DNA from: an uncultured Bacillota bacterium
Lineage (GTDB): Bacteria; Bacillota; Clostridia; Lachnospirales; Lachnospiraceae
NCBI GenBank assembly: GCA_905200905.1
Contig: CAJKMA010000007.1
Coordinates: 1 to 64,000 of the forward strand
Reading direction: 5' to 3'
Length of the DNA: 64,000 nt
The translations under genes and the position numbers were made by a program. Shown here piece after piece: positions 40,851 through 48,616 of this stretch. The notes under the pieces were generated by a model, which was given only the letters and a program-made list of their open reading frames with translations, was not told the DNA's origin and made no database searches. The first letter of the stretch is position 1, and the number at the start of each line of letters is the position of its first letter.

Positions 40851-41627
40851 ATGCAGAATAAATTGTTAGAAGTAAAGTCATTGAAAAAAATATATGGAAA
40901 AAATGAAGGTGCAACAACCGCCTTAAATGGGATTTCTTTTCAGGTATTAGATGGGGAATTTCTGGGGATTATGGGAAGCAGTGGCTCTGGAAAAACGACA
41001 CTATTGAATTGCATTGCTACTATGGTAACACCTACAGAGGGACATATTTTATTAAAAAGAGAGGATATCAGCAATTTGAAGGGAAGCCGTCTGGCAAGAT
41101 TCAGGGGAAATCAAGTGGGATATTTGTTTCAGGATTTTGAGCTTTTAGATCATATGACAGGGGAAGAAAATATTCTTTTGCCTGCAGAAATTCATAAGCT
41201 GAATCAAAAGGAAGTAGGAAAAAGATTAAAGGATTTGGCGGATTATCTGGAGATTGAAGATGTGCTGCAGAAGTTTCCTTCTCAGATGTCAGGAGGACAG
41301 AAACAGAGGGTTGCAGCAGCCAGAGCTTTGATTGTAAAGCCAGAGATTCTTTTGGCAGATGAACCGACAGGAGCTTTGGACAGCAAAAATTCCAAACGGC
41401 TTATGGAAATGCTTCGGGGTATTCGAGATAATTATGGTACAACCATTATGATGGTAACCCATGACCCAAATGCTGCAAGTTTTTGTTCCAGGATTCTCTT
41501 TATTCAGGATGGGATGTTGTTTCATGAGTTGAGACGACAGCTTCCAGAGGAAAGCCAGAATGATTTTTATAGGAGAATTTTAGAAGTTATGGCTCAATTG
41601 GGAGGAGGAAGCGCTAATGTTTTATAG
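40851..41627 (+). CDS. BceA-like ABC transporter ATPase
   Basis: A 258-residue ATPase: Walker A MGSSGSGKTTLLNCIATM, Q-loop YLFQDFELLDHMTGEENILLP, signature MSGGQKQRVAAARALIVKP, Walker B LLADEPTGALDSKNS, H-loop MMVTHDPNAASFCSR. FQDFxLLDxxTxxENxxLP is characteristic of the BceA/peptide-7 exporter group. The permease gene starts inside its 3' end (11-bp overlap). With the permease, regulator and kinase downstream it forms a module that senses and resists cell-wall-active peptides; the peptide is unknown. Confidence 0.9.
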   Translation: MQNKLLEVKSLKKIYGKNEGATTALNGISFQVLDGEFLGIMGSSGSGKTTLLNCIATMVTPTEGHILLKREDISNLKGSRLARFRGNQVGYLFQDFELLDHMTGEENILLPAEIHKLNQKEVGKRLKDLADYLEIEDVLQKFPSQMSGGQKQRVAAARALIVKPEILLADEPTGALDSKNSKRLMEMLRGIRDNYGTTIMMVTHDPNAASFCSRILFIQDGMLFHELRRQLPEESQNDFYRRILEVMAQLGGGSANVL

Positions 41628-43719
41628 TCTGATTAAACGGAACAGCAGGGCTAACAGAAAAGAAAACAGCATTTACTTTGTATCCATGATTATTGCCATT
41701 ATTGCCTTTTATGTGATACTTTCTTTGGAAAATATGGATGTTATACGGTTTATAAAAGACATGGAAAGTGATGCAGTTCATAAACTTTTGAGCCTGGTTC
41801 CTGCTTTGTATGTATTTTCTTTGTGTGTGATTTTCTTTCTGGTATTTTTTACTACCAGATACCAGATGGAGAGGAGAAACCATGAGTTGGGCATGTATCT
41901 CATGATGGGAATGAAGCGGAGCCGGTTGTTTTTTATGCTGATTGCAGAAGATTTGGTGAATACTTTGTTATCCTTACTTATTGGGATTCCAATGGCAGTG
42001 TTGTTCTCAGAGATTACCAGTCTTGCAGTGGCAAGAGTGGTGGGGATTGGAATTTTGGGGCATAAATTTACCATTTCTATGACTGGAATTTTGTGGACAG
42101 TTGGTGGCCTTTTGCTGGTGAAACTTGTGACTTTGGTGATTTTAAGTGGCAAGACTGTACAAAAAGAGCCACAGGATTTAATGAAAAACAGCACAGTGGG
42201 AAGAGAGAAGCAGCAGAGGAAAACTGTGTCATTTTCTTGTTTGATTGCAGGAATCATGCTGCTGATTCCAGCATATGGAGTAGGGATTTTCGCAAGAGAT
42301 TTTACCCTTATGAGCCTAAATCTCCTATTGGGACTACTGATTTGTGGAACAACAGGTACATTTCTATTCTTTCAAGGGTTGTATCCGCTTTTTAATCTTA
42401 TGATGAAAAAACAGAAGGGAAAGCCAGGGCTTGGTTCCTTTACGCTGCGCCAGCTTCAGGAGAGTGTTTTTTTAAAAAATGGTTCCCTGGCAGCGATTTC
42501 TCTTTTAGCGCTGATTTCTTTTTGCTGTATGGCCTTTGGGATATCTTCTGCTTTGACAGAAAAACCGGTGCATCATATGGATTATACCTTTCATGGAGAA
42601 GAAGAAAAGGTGAAAAAAACTCTGGAGAAAAGTGGAGTTATGGAGAAATTTCAGGTTTTTTATCCCATGCATACCAGCAATCTGGATACGGATTTCATGT
42701 TAGGAGAGGAACTGGAAGAAGGTTTTTATGATTTGGATTACGAGGAAATTGTACGCGCCTTGAAAGCAGAAAAAGACAGTGAAGGAAAAGAAAATGTGCT
42801 TTATGATTTTGAGGAAAATGGATATCTTTCCGTCCCCCATATTTTATGTATTTCGGATTATAATGCCCTGCTAAAGGCAGCAGGAGAATCAGAAATTCCT
42901 TTAAAAGAAAATGAAATGATGCTTTATGCAAATCCTGAATTTTCGGTAGGAGGTAAGGCGGAAATTCTGAAAAAAATACTACAGGAGGATTTGCAAATCT
43001 ATTTGAACGGAGAACCGTATACGCTACGAAGAGAATTGGTAGAGTATGACATTGTAACAGATTCAGCCATTACCCTTGCATATGCTTTGGTTTTGCCGGA
43101 TGACCTGTTTTGGGAGGCAGCGTCTAAGAGCAGTGTCAGCACCTATTGGAATGGTGTGTTAAAGGAAAGTGTAGTTAGAAAGCAGGGATTGATTCAGGCT
43201 ATTTCAGAGATTAATCAAAAGCTGAACCAGACAGAATTTGGGAAGCAAACAGATTTAGTATATGAAAGTTATGTGGAAAATATTGGCAGGCATTTGTTTT
43301 ACATTATTGCAGAGAGTTACACCACTTTATATCTTGGAGTGATTTTTCTGGTGATTGCCAATACTGCTCTGGGAACCCAGTATCTTATGTATCAGAGAAA
43401 AACAGGAAAACGTTATCAGACCATTACTGCTTTGGGATGCAGCTATGAAGAACTTTCCAAATCAGGAAGAACACAAATTCGCTGGTATTTTCTGTTGCCT
43501 GTTCTGGTAGCTTGTGTAAGTGCTGTATTTGGAATTTTCTCTTTCACAGAGGGATTGCTTTCCTCTTACTTCAAGATGCAGAAGAACCACATAATTTTCG
43601 TGGGAATTCTTGTGATTTTTGTGATTTGTGTGGTAGAATATCTGTACATGATGGCTGTTATGAGGACTAGTGACCGAACCATACGAGAACTTATGAAACG
43701 TAAGAGAGAAGAAGATTAG
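41617..43719 (+). CDS. BceB-like FtsX permease
   Basis: A 700-residue permease with about ten hydrophobic segments: one near the N-terminus (IYFVSMIIAIIAFYVIL), the FtsX-type block LVPALYVFSLCVIFFLVFFTTRYQMERRNHELGMYLMMGMKRSRLF, several more to residue ~310, then a large soluble region of ~220 residues (about 315-555), and a C-terminal FtsX-like block. The big extracellular loop between TM7 and TM8 is the hallmark of BceB and is thought to sense the antibiotic-lipid complex. GGAGGAGGAAG lies before the ATG. Confidence 0.88.
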   Translation: MFYSLIKRNSRANRKENSIYFVSMIIAIIAFYVILSLENMDVIRFIKDMESDAVHKLLSLVPALYVFSLCVIFFLVFFTTRYQMERRNHELGMYLMMGMKRSRLFFMLIAEDLVNTLLSLLIGIPMAVLFSEITSLAVARVVGIGILGHKFTISMTGILWTVGGLLLVKLVTLVILSGKTVQKEPQDLMKNSTVGREKQQRKTVSFSCLIAGIMLLIPAYGVGIFARDFTLMSLNLLLGLLICGTTGTFLFFQGLYPLFNLMMKKQKGKPGLGSFTLRQLQESVFLKNGSLAAISLLALISFCCMAFGISSALTEKPVHHMDYTFHGEEEKVKKTLEKSGVMEKFQVFYPMHTSNLDTDFMLGEELEEGFYDLDYEEIVRALKAEKDSEGKENVLYDFEENGYLSVPHILCISDYNALLKAAGESEIPLKENEMMLYANPEFSVGGKAEILKKILQEDLQIYLNGEPYTLRRELVEYDIVTDSAITLAYALVLPDDLFWEAASKSSVSTYWNGVLKESVVRKQGLIQAISEINQKLNQTEFGKQTDLVYESYVENIGRHLFYIIAESYTTLYLGVIFLVIANTALGTQYLMYQRKTGKRYQTITALGCSYEELSKSGRTQIRWYFLLPVLVACVSAVFGIFSFTEGLLSSYFKMQKNHIIFVGILVIFVICVVEYLYMMAVMRTSDRTIRELMKRKREED

Positions 43720-43729
43720 AGGTGCCAGA

Positions 43730-44428
43730 ATGATACGGATTACCATTGTAGAAGACGAGAGCTTTATGCGGGAAGAGTTGTCCCTGATTCTTAAGAGGGC
43801 TGGATATGAGGTGTGTGAGGTTCAGACATTTCAGGAGACATACAAAGAAATCATAGAAAGTAATCCGGATTTGGTGCTTCTTGATATTAATCTTCCCGGG
43901 CAGTCTGGATTTGAAATTTGTAAACAATTAAAGGAAAAGGAGCTGTGTCCTGTGATGATTCTCACATCCAGGACACAACTGAAAGATGAGATTCACGGAC
44001 TGGAACTGGGGGCAGAAGAATATCTTACAAAACCTTTTCATAAAGAGCGGTTGTTGGCCAGGATTCAAAACCTGCTGCGCCGCTCTAAAGGCTTTTATGG
44101 AAGTTTTTCTCATATGGAAGATGGAGAAGGATTTTATCTGGATAAGAATACCTATACTTTGTTTTCCAATGGAGAATCCGCTATATTGCCGGAGACAGAA
44201 GGCAGGATCCTGGAGTTATTGATTCAGAAAAAAGGGGAGCTTGTGACAAAGCAGGAATTATTTCAAGGAGTATGGGGAACAGCAGAATATGTAGACGAAA
44301 ATATTCTCCAGGTGAACATGACAAGACTGAGGAAATCCCTTAGAGAGTTAGGGCTTGAGGGACGAGTTCAGACGATCAGGGGACGGGGGTATTGCCTGGA
44401 AAGGAAAAACTATGAAGGAGAAAATTAA
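43730..44428 (+). CDS. OmpR/BceR-type response regulator
   Basis: A 232-residue regulator: receiver with E8/D9, phospho-acceptor D52 in LVLLDINLPG, T at MILTSRTQ and K at YLTKPF; then an OmpR-type winged helix (residues ~135-228) with ELLIQKKGELVTKQELFQGVWGTAEYVDENILQVNMTRLRKSL and the typical TIRGRGYCL. It lies 10 bp after the permease gene and overlaps the kinase gene by 17 bp. It likely binds the inverted repeat at 40770-40786. Confidence 0.92.
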   Translation: MIRITIVEDESFMREELSLILKRAGYEVCEVQTFQETYKEIIESNPDLVLLDINLPGQSGFEICKQLKEKELCPVMILTSRTQLKDEIHGLELGAEEYLTKPFHKERLLARIQNLLRRSKGFYGSFSHMEDGEGFYLDKNTYTLFSNGESAILPETEGRILELLIQKKGELVTKQELFQGVWGTAEYVDENILQVNMTRLRKSLRELGLEGRVQTIRGRGYCLERKNYEGEN

Positions 44429-45449
44429 GATTCTAAAGGAATTATTTCTGGAAAATAAATGGAAGTGTTTCTTATTTGCAGGTTTGGATTTGCTTTGCTT
44501 TTGGACCATATGGCTCATTGACGATAAGAAAGCAGAGGCACTGACAGCGCTGGTACTATTGTTTACAGCATTACTTTTCATAGGATTTTTTTCTGTTTTA
44601 TATTGGAAATATTGGAGAAAAAAGGAGTATCTGGAAAACCTTTTAGAATCAGGGGAGATATGGGAAAAGTCTGTGGATGACAAGATGCTTTCATCTCATG
44701 AAATCTATTTGATAGAGGAACTAGGAAAGCAGTTACAGAATAGCAAGAACAGAGAAAAACAGTTGGAAACAGAGAAAAAAGAACAAAGAGATTATATAGA
44801 GACATGGGTACATGAAATGAAAACACCCATTGCCTTATGTACTTTAATTCTGGATAACCGAAGGGAAGAAATGAGTCAGGAAGTATATCAGAGAATGCGC
44901 CATGTGAGTGGAAAACTACAGGAGTATGTGGAACAGATTCTCTATTATTCCAGACTGCACTGTGAACATAAGGATTATCTTTTACAGAGAGTTTCCCTGA
45001 AGGAATGTGTGGAAAGTGTAGCGGAGGATTATGAATATTTTCTGGGAGAGAAGCAGATAAAGGTAAGGTTGAAACTAGGAGATACAAAAGTCTATACAGA
45101 CAGAAAAGGGCTGGAGTTTATGCTTGCTCAGATTCTAAGTAACAGTATTACCTATCTGCCTACAAAGGTATTGGGAAAGGAAATTTCCTTTGAGGTAAAA
45201 GAAGAGAAGAAAGAGGTTATCCTTTCTGTGAGAGATAATGGAATTGGGGTAAAACCTTCAGATTTACCTTTTGTTTTTGAGAAAGGATTCTCAGGAGATA
45301 ACAGGGAAATAAATAAAAAAACCACGGGAATGGGATTGTATCTGGTAAGAAAAATGGCAGAAAGCCTGAATCTGGTTTGCGAAGCTAAGTCAAAATATGG
45401 AAAGGGATTTCAGATAGATATTCGGTTTCCTGTGGTAAGAGATAGATAA
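44412..45449 (+). CDS. BceS-like intramembrane-sensing histidine kinase
   Basis: From the ATG at 44412 this gives 345 residues. Two N-terminal TM helices (about residues 19-37 and 43-66) are joined by only a few residues, so there is no extracellular sensing domain: the mark of intramembrane-sensing kinases that read their ABC transporter. The kinase H-box is WVHEMKTPIAL, and HATPase motifs ILSNSITYLP, VRDNGIGVKPSDLPFVFEKGFSG and TGMGLYLVRKMAE follow. Its partner regulator overlaps it upstream. Upstream in-frame codons belong to the regulator gene. Confidence 0.92.
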   Translation: MKEKIKILKELFLENKWKCFLFAGLDLLCFWTIWLIDDKKAEALTALVLLFTALLFIGFFSVLYWKYWRKKEYLENLLESGEIWEKSVDDKMLSSHEIYLIEELGKQLQNSKNREKQLETEKKEQRDYIETWVHEMKTPIALCTLILDNRREEMSQEVYQRMRHVSGKLQEYVEQILYYSRLHCEHKDYLLQRVSLKECVESVAEDYEYFLGEKQIKVRLKLGDTKVYTDRKGLEFMLAQILSNSITYLPTKVLGKEISFEVKEEKKEVILSVRDNGIGVKPSDLPFVFEKGFSGDNREINKKTTGMGLYLVRKMAESLNLVCEAKSKYGKGFQIDIRFPVVRDR

Positions 45450-45460
45450 GGAGGAAGTCA

Positions 45461-46192
45461 ATGAAGCTAATCATTGTAAGACATGGGGATCCGGATTATA
45501 CCATAGATTCCCTTACAGAAAAGGGCTGGAAAGAAGCAGGATATTTGGCAGAAAGATTAGAAAAACTAGAAGTAAAAGAGTTTTATGTTTCGCCATTGGG
45601 AAGGGCAAAAGATACTGCATCCTGTACACTGAAAAAGGTGGGAAGAACGGCAATTGAAAAGGAATGGCTCAGAGAATTTGCACCAAGAATTCATCGTCCA
45701 GATAGAACAGACAAAAAGACAATTTCCTGGGACTGGCTACCTAAGGATTGGATGAACCAGGAGGATTTTTTTCATATAGACCAATGGTGGAATTTTCCGG
45801 TTTTCCAGGAAGCAGGAGTGAAACAGGAGTATGACTGGGTGATTGAGAATTTTGATAACTTACTTCAAGAACACGGATATTACAGAGAAGGAAGGTACTA
45901 CAGGACAGCGAAAGCCAACAATGATACACTGGTATTTTTCTGTCATTTTGGGTTGGAGTGTGTGCTTCTTAGCCATCTTTTGAATATTTCGCCTATGGTT
46001 TTATGGCACCAATGCTGTGCAGCCCCCACTTCTGTGACGACTATTGTGACAGAAGAGAGAAGAAAGGGAATTGCCAGCTTTCGTATGCTGTCTTTTGGAG
46101 ATATTTCTCATTTATATGCAAATCAGGAGCCGCCAGCTTTTGCTGCAAGATTTTGTGAAGCCTATGAAAACTCAGAAGAAAGACATGATTAG
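45461..46192 (+). CDS. Histidine phosphatase superfamily protein
   Basis: A 243-residue cytoplasmic protein of the phosphoglycerate mutase-like branch: IIVRHGDPDYTIDSLTEKGWKEAGYLAERL carries the catalytic RHG (H8), FYVSPLGRAKDTASCTL the second arginine, and FFCHFGLECVLLSHLL the late histidine. The middle is larger than in GpmB or CobC enzymes (YDWVIENFDNLLQEHGYYREG). GGAGGAAG precedes the ATG. It follows the Bce-like kinase gene by 11 bp and may share its transcript. Substrate unknown. Confidence 0.85.
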   Translation: MKLIIVRHGDPDYTIDSLTEKGWKEAGYLAERLEKLEVKEFYVSPLGRAKDTASCTLKKVGRTAIEKEWLREFAPRIHRPDRTDKKTISWDWLPKDWMNQEDFFHIDQWWNFPVFQEAGVKQEYDWVIENFDNLLQEHGYYREGRYYRTAKANNDTLVFFCHFGLECVLLSHLLNISPMVLWHQCCAAPTSVTTIVTEERRKGIASFRMLSFGDISHLYANQEPPAFAARFCEAYENSEERHD

Positions 46193-46204
46193 TGAGAGTG
46201 TGGG

Positions 46205-47269
46205 ATGAAAGAAAAAGATTTTAAAGAACTGGAACCTTATCTGCCAGGGCTAAAAAAAGAAATGCCGGATGTTTATAAGAAACTGGCAGAAATCATCAAA
46301 TGCCAGGCTCTGGAAGTGTGTTGGAAAAATGGAGAGAATGGGGAGAAGCAGATCTGTATTCCCTATATGATGAATGATGCCCTGGAGTGTTATCTGATTC
46401 TGGAAAATTGCAGAATAACAGGAGTTTATTTGCCTCATTGCAAAGAAAAAATAGAGGCATATCTTACAGAGCATCAGGGATCTGTAGGGCTAGTAGTAAA
46501 GCAGGGAAAGGACAATGTTTTTACTCTGTGGTTTGAGGAAATTTCAGAACATTTAGAGTGTTATCAATACCATGAAATTGGTCATTTCTGGGTACAGGGA
46601 ATGGAGCAGTGGCGCCAACTAGTCTATATGATTGGAACGATTTATGATAAGTATGAATATCTGGGAGAAGAAGTTTGTACAGAGAAAGAATTGGAGCTGA
46701 TTCCTTTGATGGAATTTGCTCCTTTTCGTGCTTGGTCCCCGATAGGAAATTCTCTGGAGGACTGGTATACGGATACGATTACAGGGGTGGAAACTATGAA
46801 GAAAATGGCTCTTTTAGCAGGGGAGGAAGGCTTTGGGAAATTACTAGATAAGTATCAAAAACATCCTGTTATCAGGCTGGAAAAGAAAATAGAAAAGTTT
46901 TTAACAGGAAAGACAGGGGCTAGTGTTTATCAGGTGATTTATCAAAAGGTTTGTGAGGCTTCTAGTCAATATCCCAAAAGAGATTATGGAAAAGAAATGA
47001 ACGAAAAAATAGAAAGACAGCGGCAGGAAACAATCAATGCTCTAAAACAGAAGGGATTTATAGGGCAATATCCACATTTTCATAGGGGAACCATGCAGGT
47101 AGTGGCAACAGAAGAGCATCCGTTTACCATTTTTGAGTCCGAAGATTTTGTGTTTCGGATTCAATGTATGGTTTCTGTGAGTTCAAAAGAAAATAAGGTT
47201 CCTAATTTTGGATTTTTTAAAGGGAGAGGGAATAAAGGGTGGATTGAGAAAAAAATTGAAAATTTATAA
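46205..47269 (+). CDS. Uncharacterised protein (DUF3878-like) with an HEIGH motif
   Basis: A 354-residue protein with no signal peptide or TM helix. The sequence resembles what I recall as DUF3878 of Lachnospiraceae; I cannot confirm that here. The core segment YQYHEIGHFWVQGMEQWRQLVYMIGTIYDKYEYLG contains HEIGH, formally an HExxH zinc-site pattern, at about residues 124-128. No clear third ligand is evident, although E-rich stretches follow. The C-terminal ~90 residues are polar and basic. It lies 12 bp after the phosphatase gene. Function unknown. Confidence 0.65.
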   Translation: MKEKDFKELEPYLPGLKKEMPDVYKKLAEIIKCQALEVCWKNGENGEKQICIPYMMNDALECYLILENCRITGVYLPHCKEKIEAYLTEHQGSVGLVVKQGKDNVFTLWFEEISEHLECYQYHEIGHFWVQGMEQWRQLVYMIGTIYDKYEYLGEEVCTEKELELIPLMEFAPFRAWSPIGNSLEDWYTDTITGVETMKKMALLAGEEGFGKLLDKYQKHPVIRLEKKIEKFLTGKTGASVYQVIYQKVCEASSQYPKRDYGKEMNEKIERQRQETINALKQKGFIGQYPHFHRGTMQVVATEEHPFTIFESEDFVFRIQCMVSVSSKENKVPNFGFFKGRGNKGWIEKKIENL

Positions 47270-47359
47270 GGGAAAGTGGGATTTTTCATCCATAGTAAAG
47301 GTATTATAAGTGAAAGGCCTTTTAAGAAACTAACAATATGTGCTTACGGAGAGAAAATT

Positions 47360-47875
47360 GTGGATGAAACAAAATTTGTAGAGCTTGTCATAGAGTACAG
47401 CGATATGGTTTATCGTCTGGCTCTCCATGATTGCAGGAATCCCCAGGATGCAGAGGATGTTATGCAGACTGTTTTTATGAAATTATATACCAGAAAACCG
47501 GAATTTGAAAGCTTGGAGCATGGGAAATACTGGCTTTTAAAGGTGACAGCCAATGAATGTAAAAGGCTTTTTGCATCCTCCTGGAAAAAGAAGATGGATT
47601 ATCTGGAAACCTTTGTGGAACAGGGACAGATTCCAGAAGATTTTATAGAGGATACCAGGGAAAAGGAACAAAGAGAAGTGGTTTTGGAGGCGGTTTTTGG
47701 GCTACCAAGAAAATACAGAATGCCGGTATATCTGTATTATTACGAAGAGTATTCAGTAGCAGAAATAGCTGGAATTCTGGGGAGAAATCCTTCTACCATT
47801 CAGACACAACTTGATCGGGCACGGAGGAAACTGAAGAAGCAGTTAGAGGAGGCTGGATATTATGAATATGAATAA
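47360..47875 (+). CDS. ECF-like sigma-70 family RNA polymerase sigma factor
   Basis: From a GTG at 47360 (ACGGAGAGA ribosome site ~7 nt upstream) this gives 171 residues, right for an ECF sigma. Region 2 is YSDMVYRLALHDCRNPQDAEDVMQTVFMKLYTRKPEF with the core-binding and -10 recognition helices; region 4 is LPRKYRMPVYLYYYEEYSVAEIAGILGRNPSTIQTQLDRARRKLKKQL, a clear HTH. A longer frame to 47276 lacks a ribosome site and does not look coding. The next gene overlaps by 14 bp and encodes a probable membrane-bound partner. Confidence 0.88.
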   Translation: MDETKFVELVIEYSDMVYRLALHDCRNPQDAEDVMQTVFMKLYTRKPEFESLEHGKYWLLKVTANECKRLFASSWKKKMDYLETFVEQGQIPEDFIEDTREKEQREVVLEAVFGLPRKYRMPVYLYYYEEYSVAEIAGILGRNPSTIQTQLDRARRKLKKQLEEAGYYEYE

Positions 47876-48419
47876 GTTATTTCCAAAAGACAAGTATCAA
47901 GAAATCTGCCGCGGGCTCCAGCCTTCCAGGGAGTCTGTAAGGGAGGTTATTACTATGAAAGAACCGAGGAAACATTCCAGAATAAAGCGTAAAACCTTTG
48001 TAGGAGCAGCGGCCTGTGTCACCTTGATTTTTTCTCTGTCTGTGGGAGTAGTAGCAGCTACGGACGGGGACATTGTGCAAAATGTTACAAATCAATTGGT
48101 AATCTGGTATGAGAATCTTACCATTGATAAGGAGGCATCTACACCAAAAGAAACTGTGGCCTATGCAGAGGATGGAACGGAAATTCATGTGGTACATGGA
48201 TATGGAGAGAACGGAGAATATTACGTGACTTTAGTGTATCACGAAGACAGCGGCAGGCTTGGGCTGACGGTTGGGGAGGAGGAATTTGACATCACAGAGG
48301 AACTTCAGAAAAACGGAACTTATACGAAAGAGTATTCCTATGATGGAAAGAATTACAGGGCAATTGTTACGGGGACACCACAGAAGGCAGAGCTTGCAAC
48401 AGAAGAAATAGGACAGTAA
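47862..48419 (+). CDS. Probable membrane-anchored anti-sigma-type protein
   Basis: A 185-residue protein: cytoplasmic N-terminus of ~43 residues, one TM helix (TFVGAAACVTLIFSLSVGVVAA, residues ~45-66) and an extracellular domain of ~115 residues (VTLVYHEDSGRLGLTVGEEEFDI). Gene overlap with the sigma factor and single-pass topology fit an anti-sigma factor or its signal receptor. I see no zinc-binding HxxxCxxC motif, so the inhibitory interaction is inferred from context. A strong terminator follows. Confidence 0.65.
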   Translation: MNMNKLFPKDKYQEICRGLQPSRESVREVITMKEPRKHSRIKRKTFVGAAACVTLIFSLSVGVVAATDGDIVQNVTNQLVIWYENLTIDKEASTPKETVAYAEDGTEIHVVHGYGENGEYYVTLVYHEDSGRLGLTVGEEEFDITEELQKNGTYTKEYSYDGKNYRAIVTGTPQKAELATEEIGQ

Positions 48420-48431
48420 GATAAAAGAGAC

Positions 48432-48495
48432 AAGGGCTATCACACGAAATTGCATCTATTTTCAGATGCGTTTGCGTATGATAGCCCCTATTTTT
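48432..48495 (+). terminator. Intrinsic terminator after the sigma/anti-sigma pair
   Basis: GGGCTATCA (48433-48441) pairs with TGATAGCCC (48479-48487), with an inner GCATCT/AGATGC stem, followed by TATTTTT. Confidence 0.8.
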
Positions 48496-48503
48496 GCCTG
48501 AAC

Positions 48504-48532
48504 TTGTAAAATGATTTTGAAAATGATAAAAT
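48504..48532 (+). promoter_or_regulatory. Sigma-A promoter of recQ
   Basis: TTGTAA (48504-48509), 17-bp spacer, TAAAAT (48527-48532), about 75 bp before recQ. Confidence 0.55.
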
Positions 48533-48580
48533 TTTTTCTACAAGATTTTGATTATATGAAGGAAGATTAGAGAGGAGTAT

Positions 48581-48616
48581 ATGAGGCAGAGCTTCATAGA
48601 AAATAACTATGGATAA
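48581..48616 (+). CDS. Eleven-residue leader ORF overlapping the recQ start
   Basis: ATG at 48581 follows a good ribosome site (AGAGAGGAG) and encodes MRQSFIENNYG before a TAA at 48614-48616. The recQ ATG at 48609 lies inside it, and recQ itself has no clear ribosome site. This looks like a leader peptide whose translation delivers ribosomes to recQ. It is too short for homology to help. Confidence 0.4.
   Translation: MRQSFIENNYG

Noticed and set aside
47276..47359. N-terminal extension of the sigma factor
   Set aside because: In frame but without a ribosome site or sigma-like sequence; the GTG at 47360 fits better.
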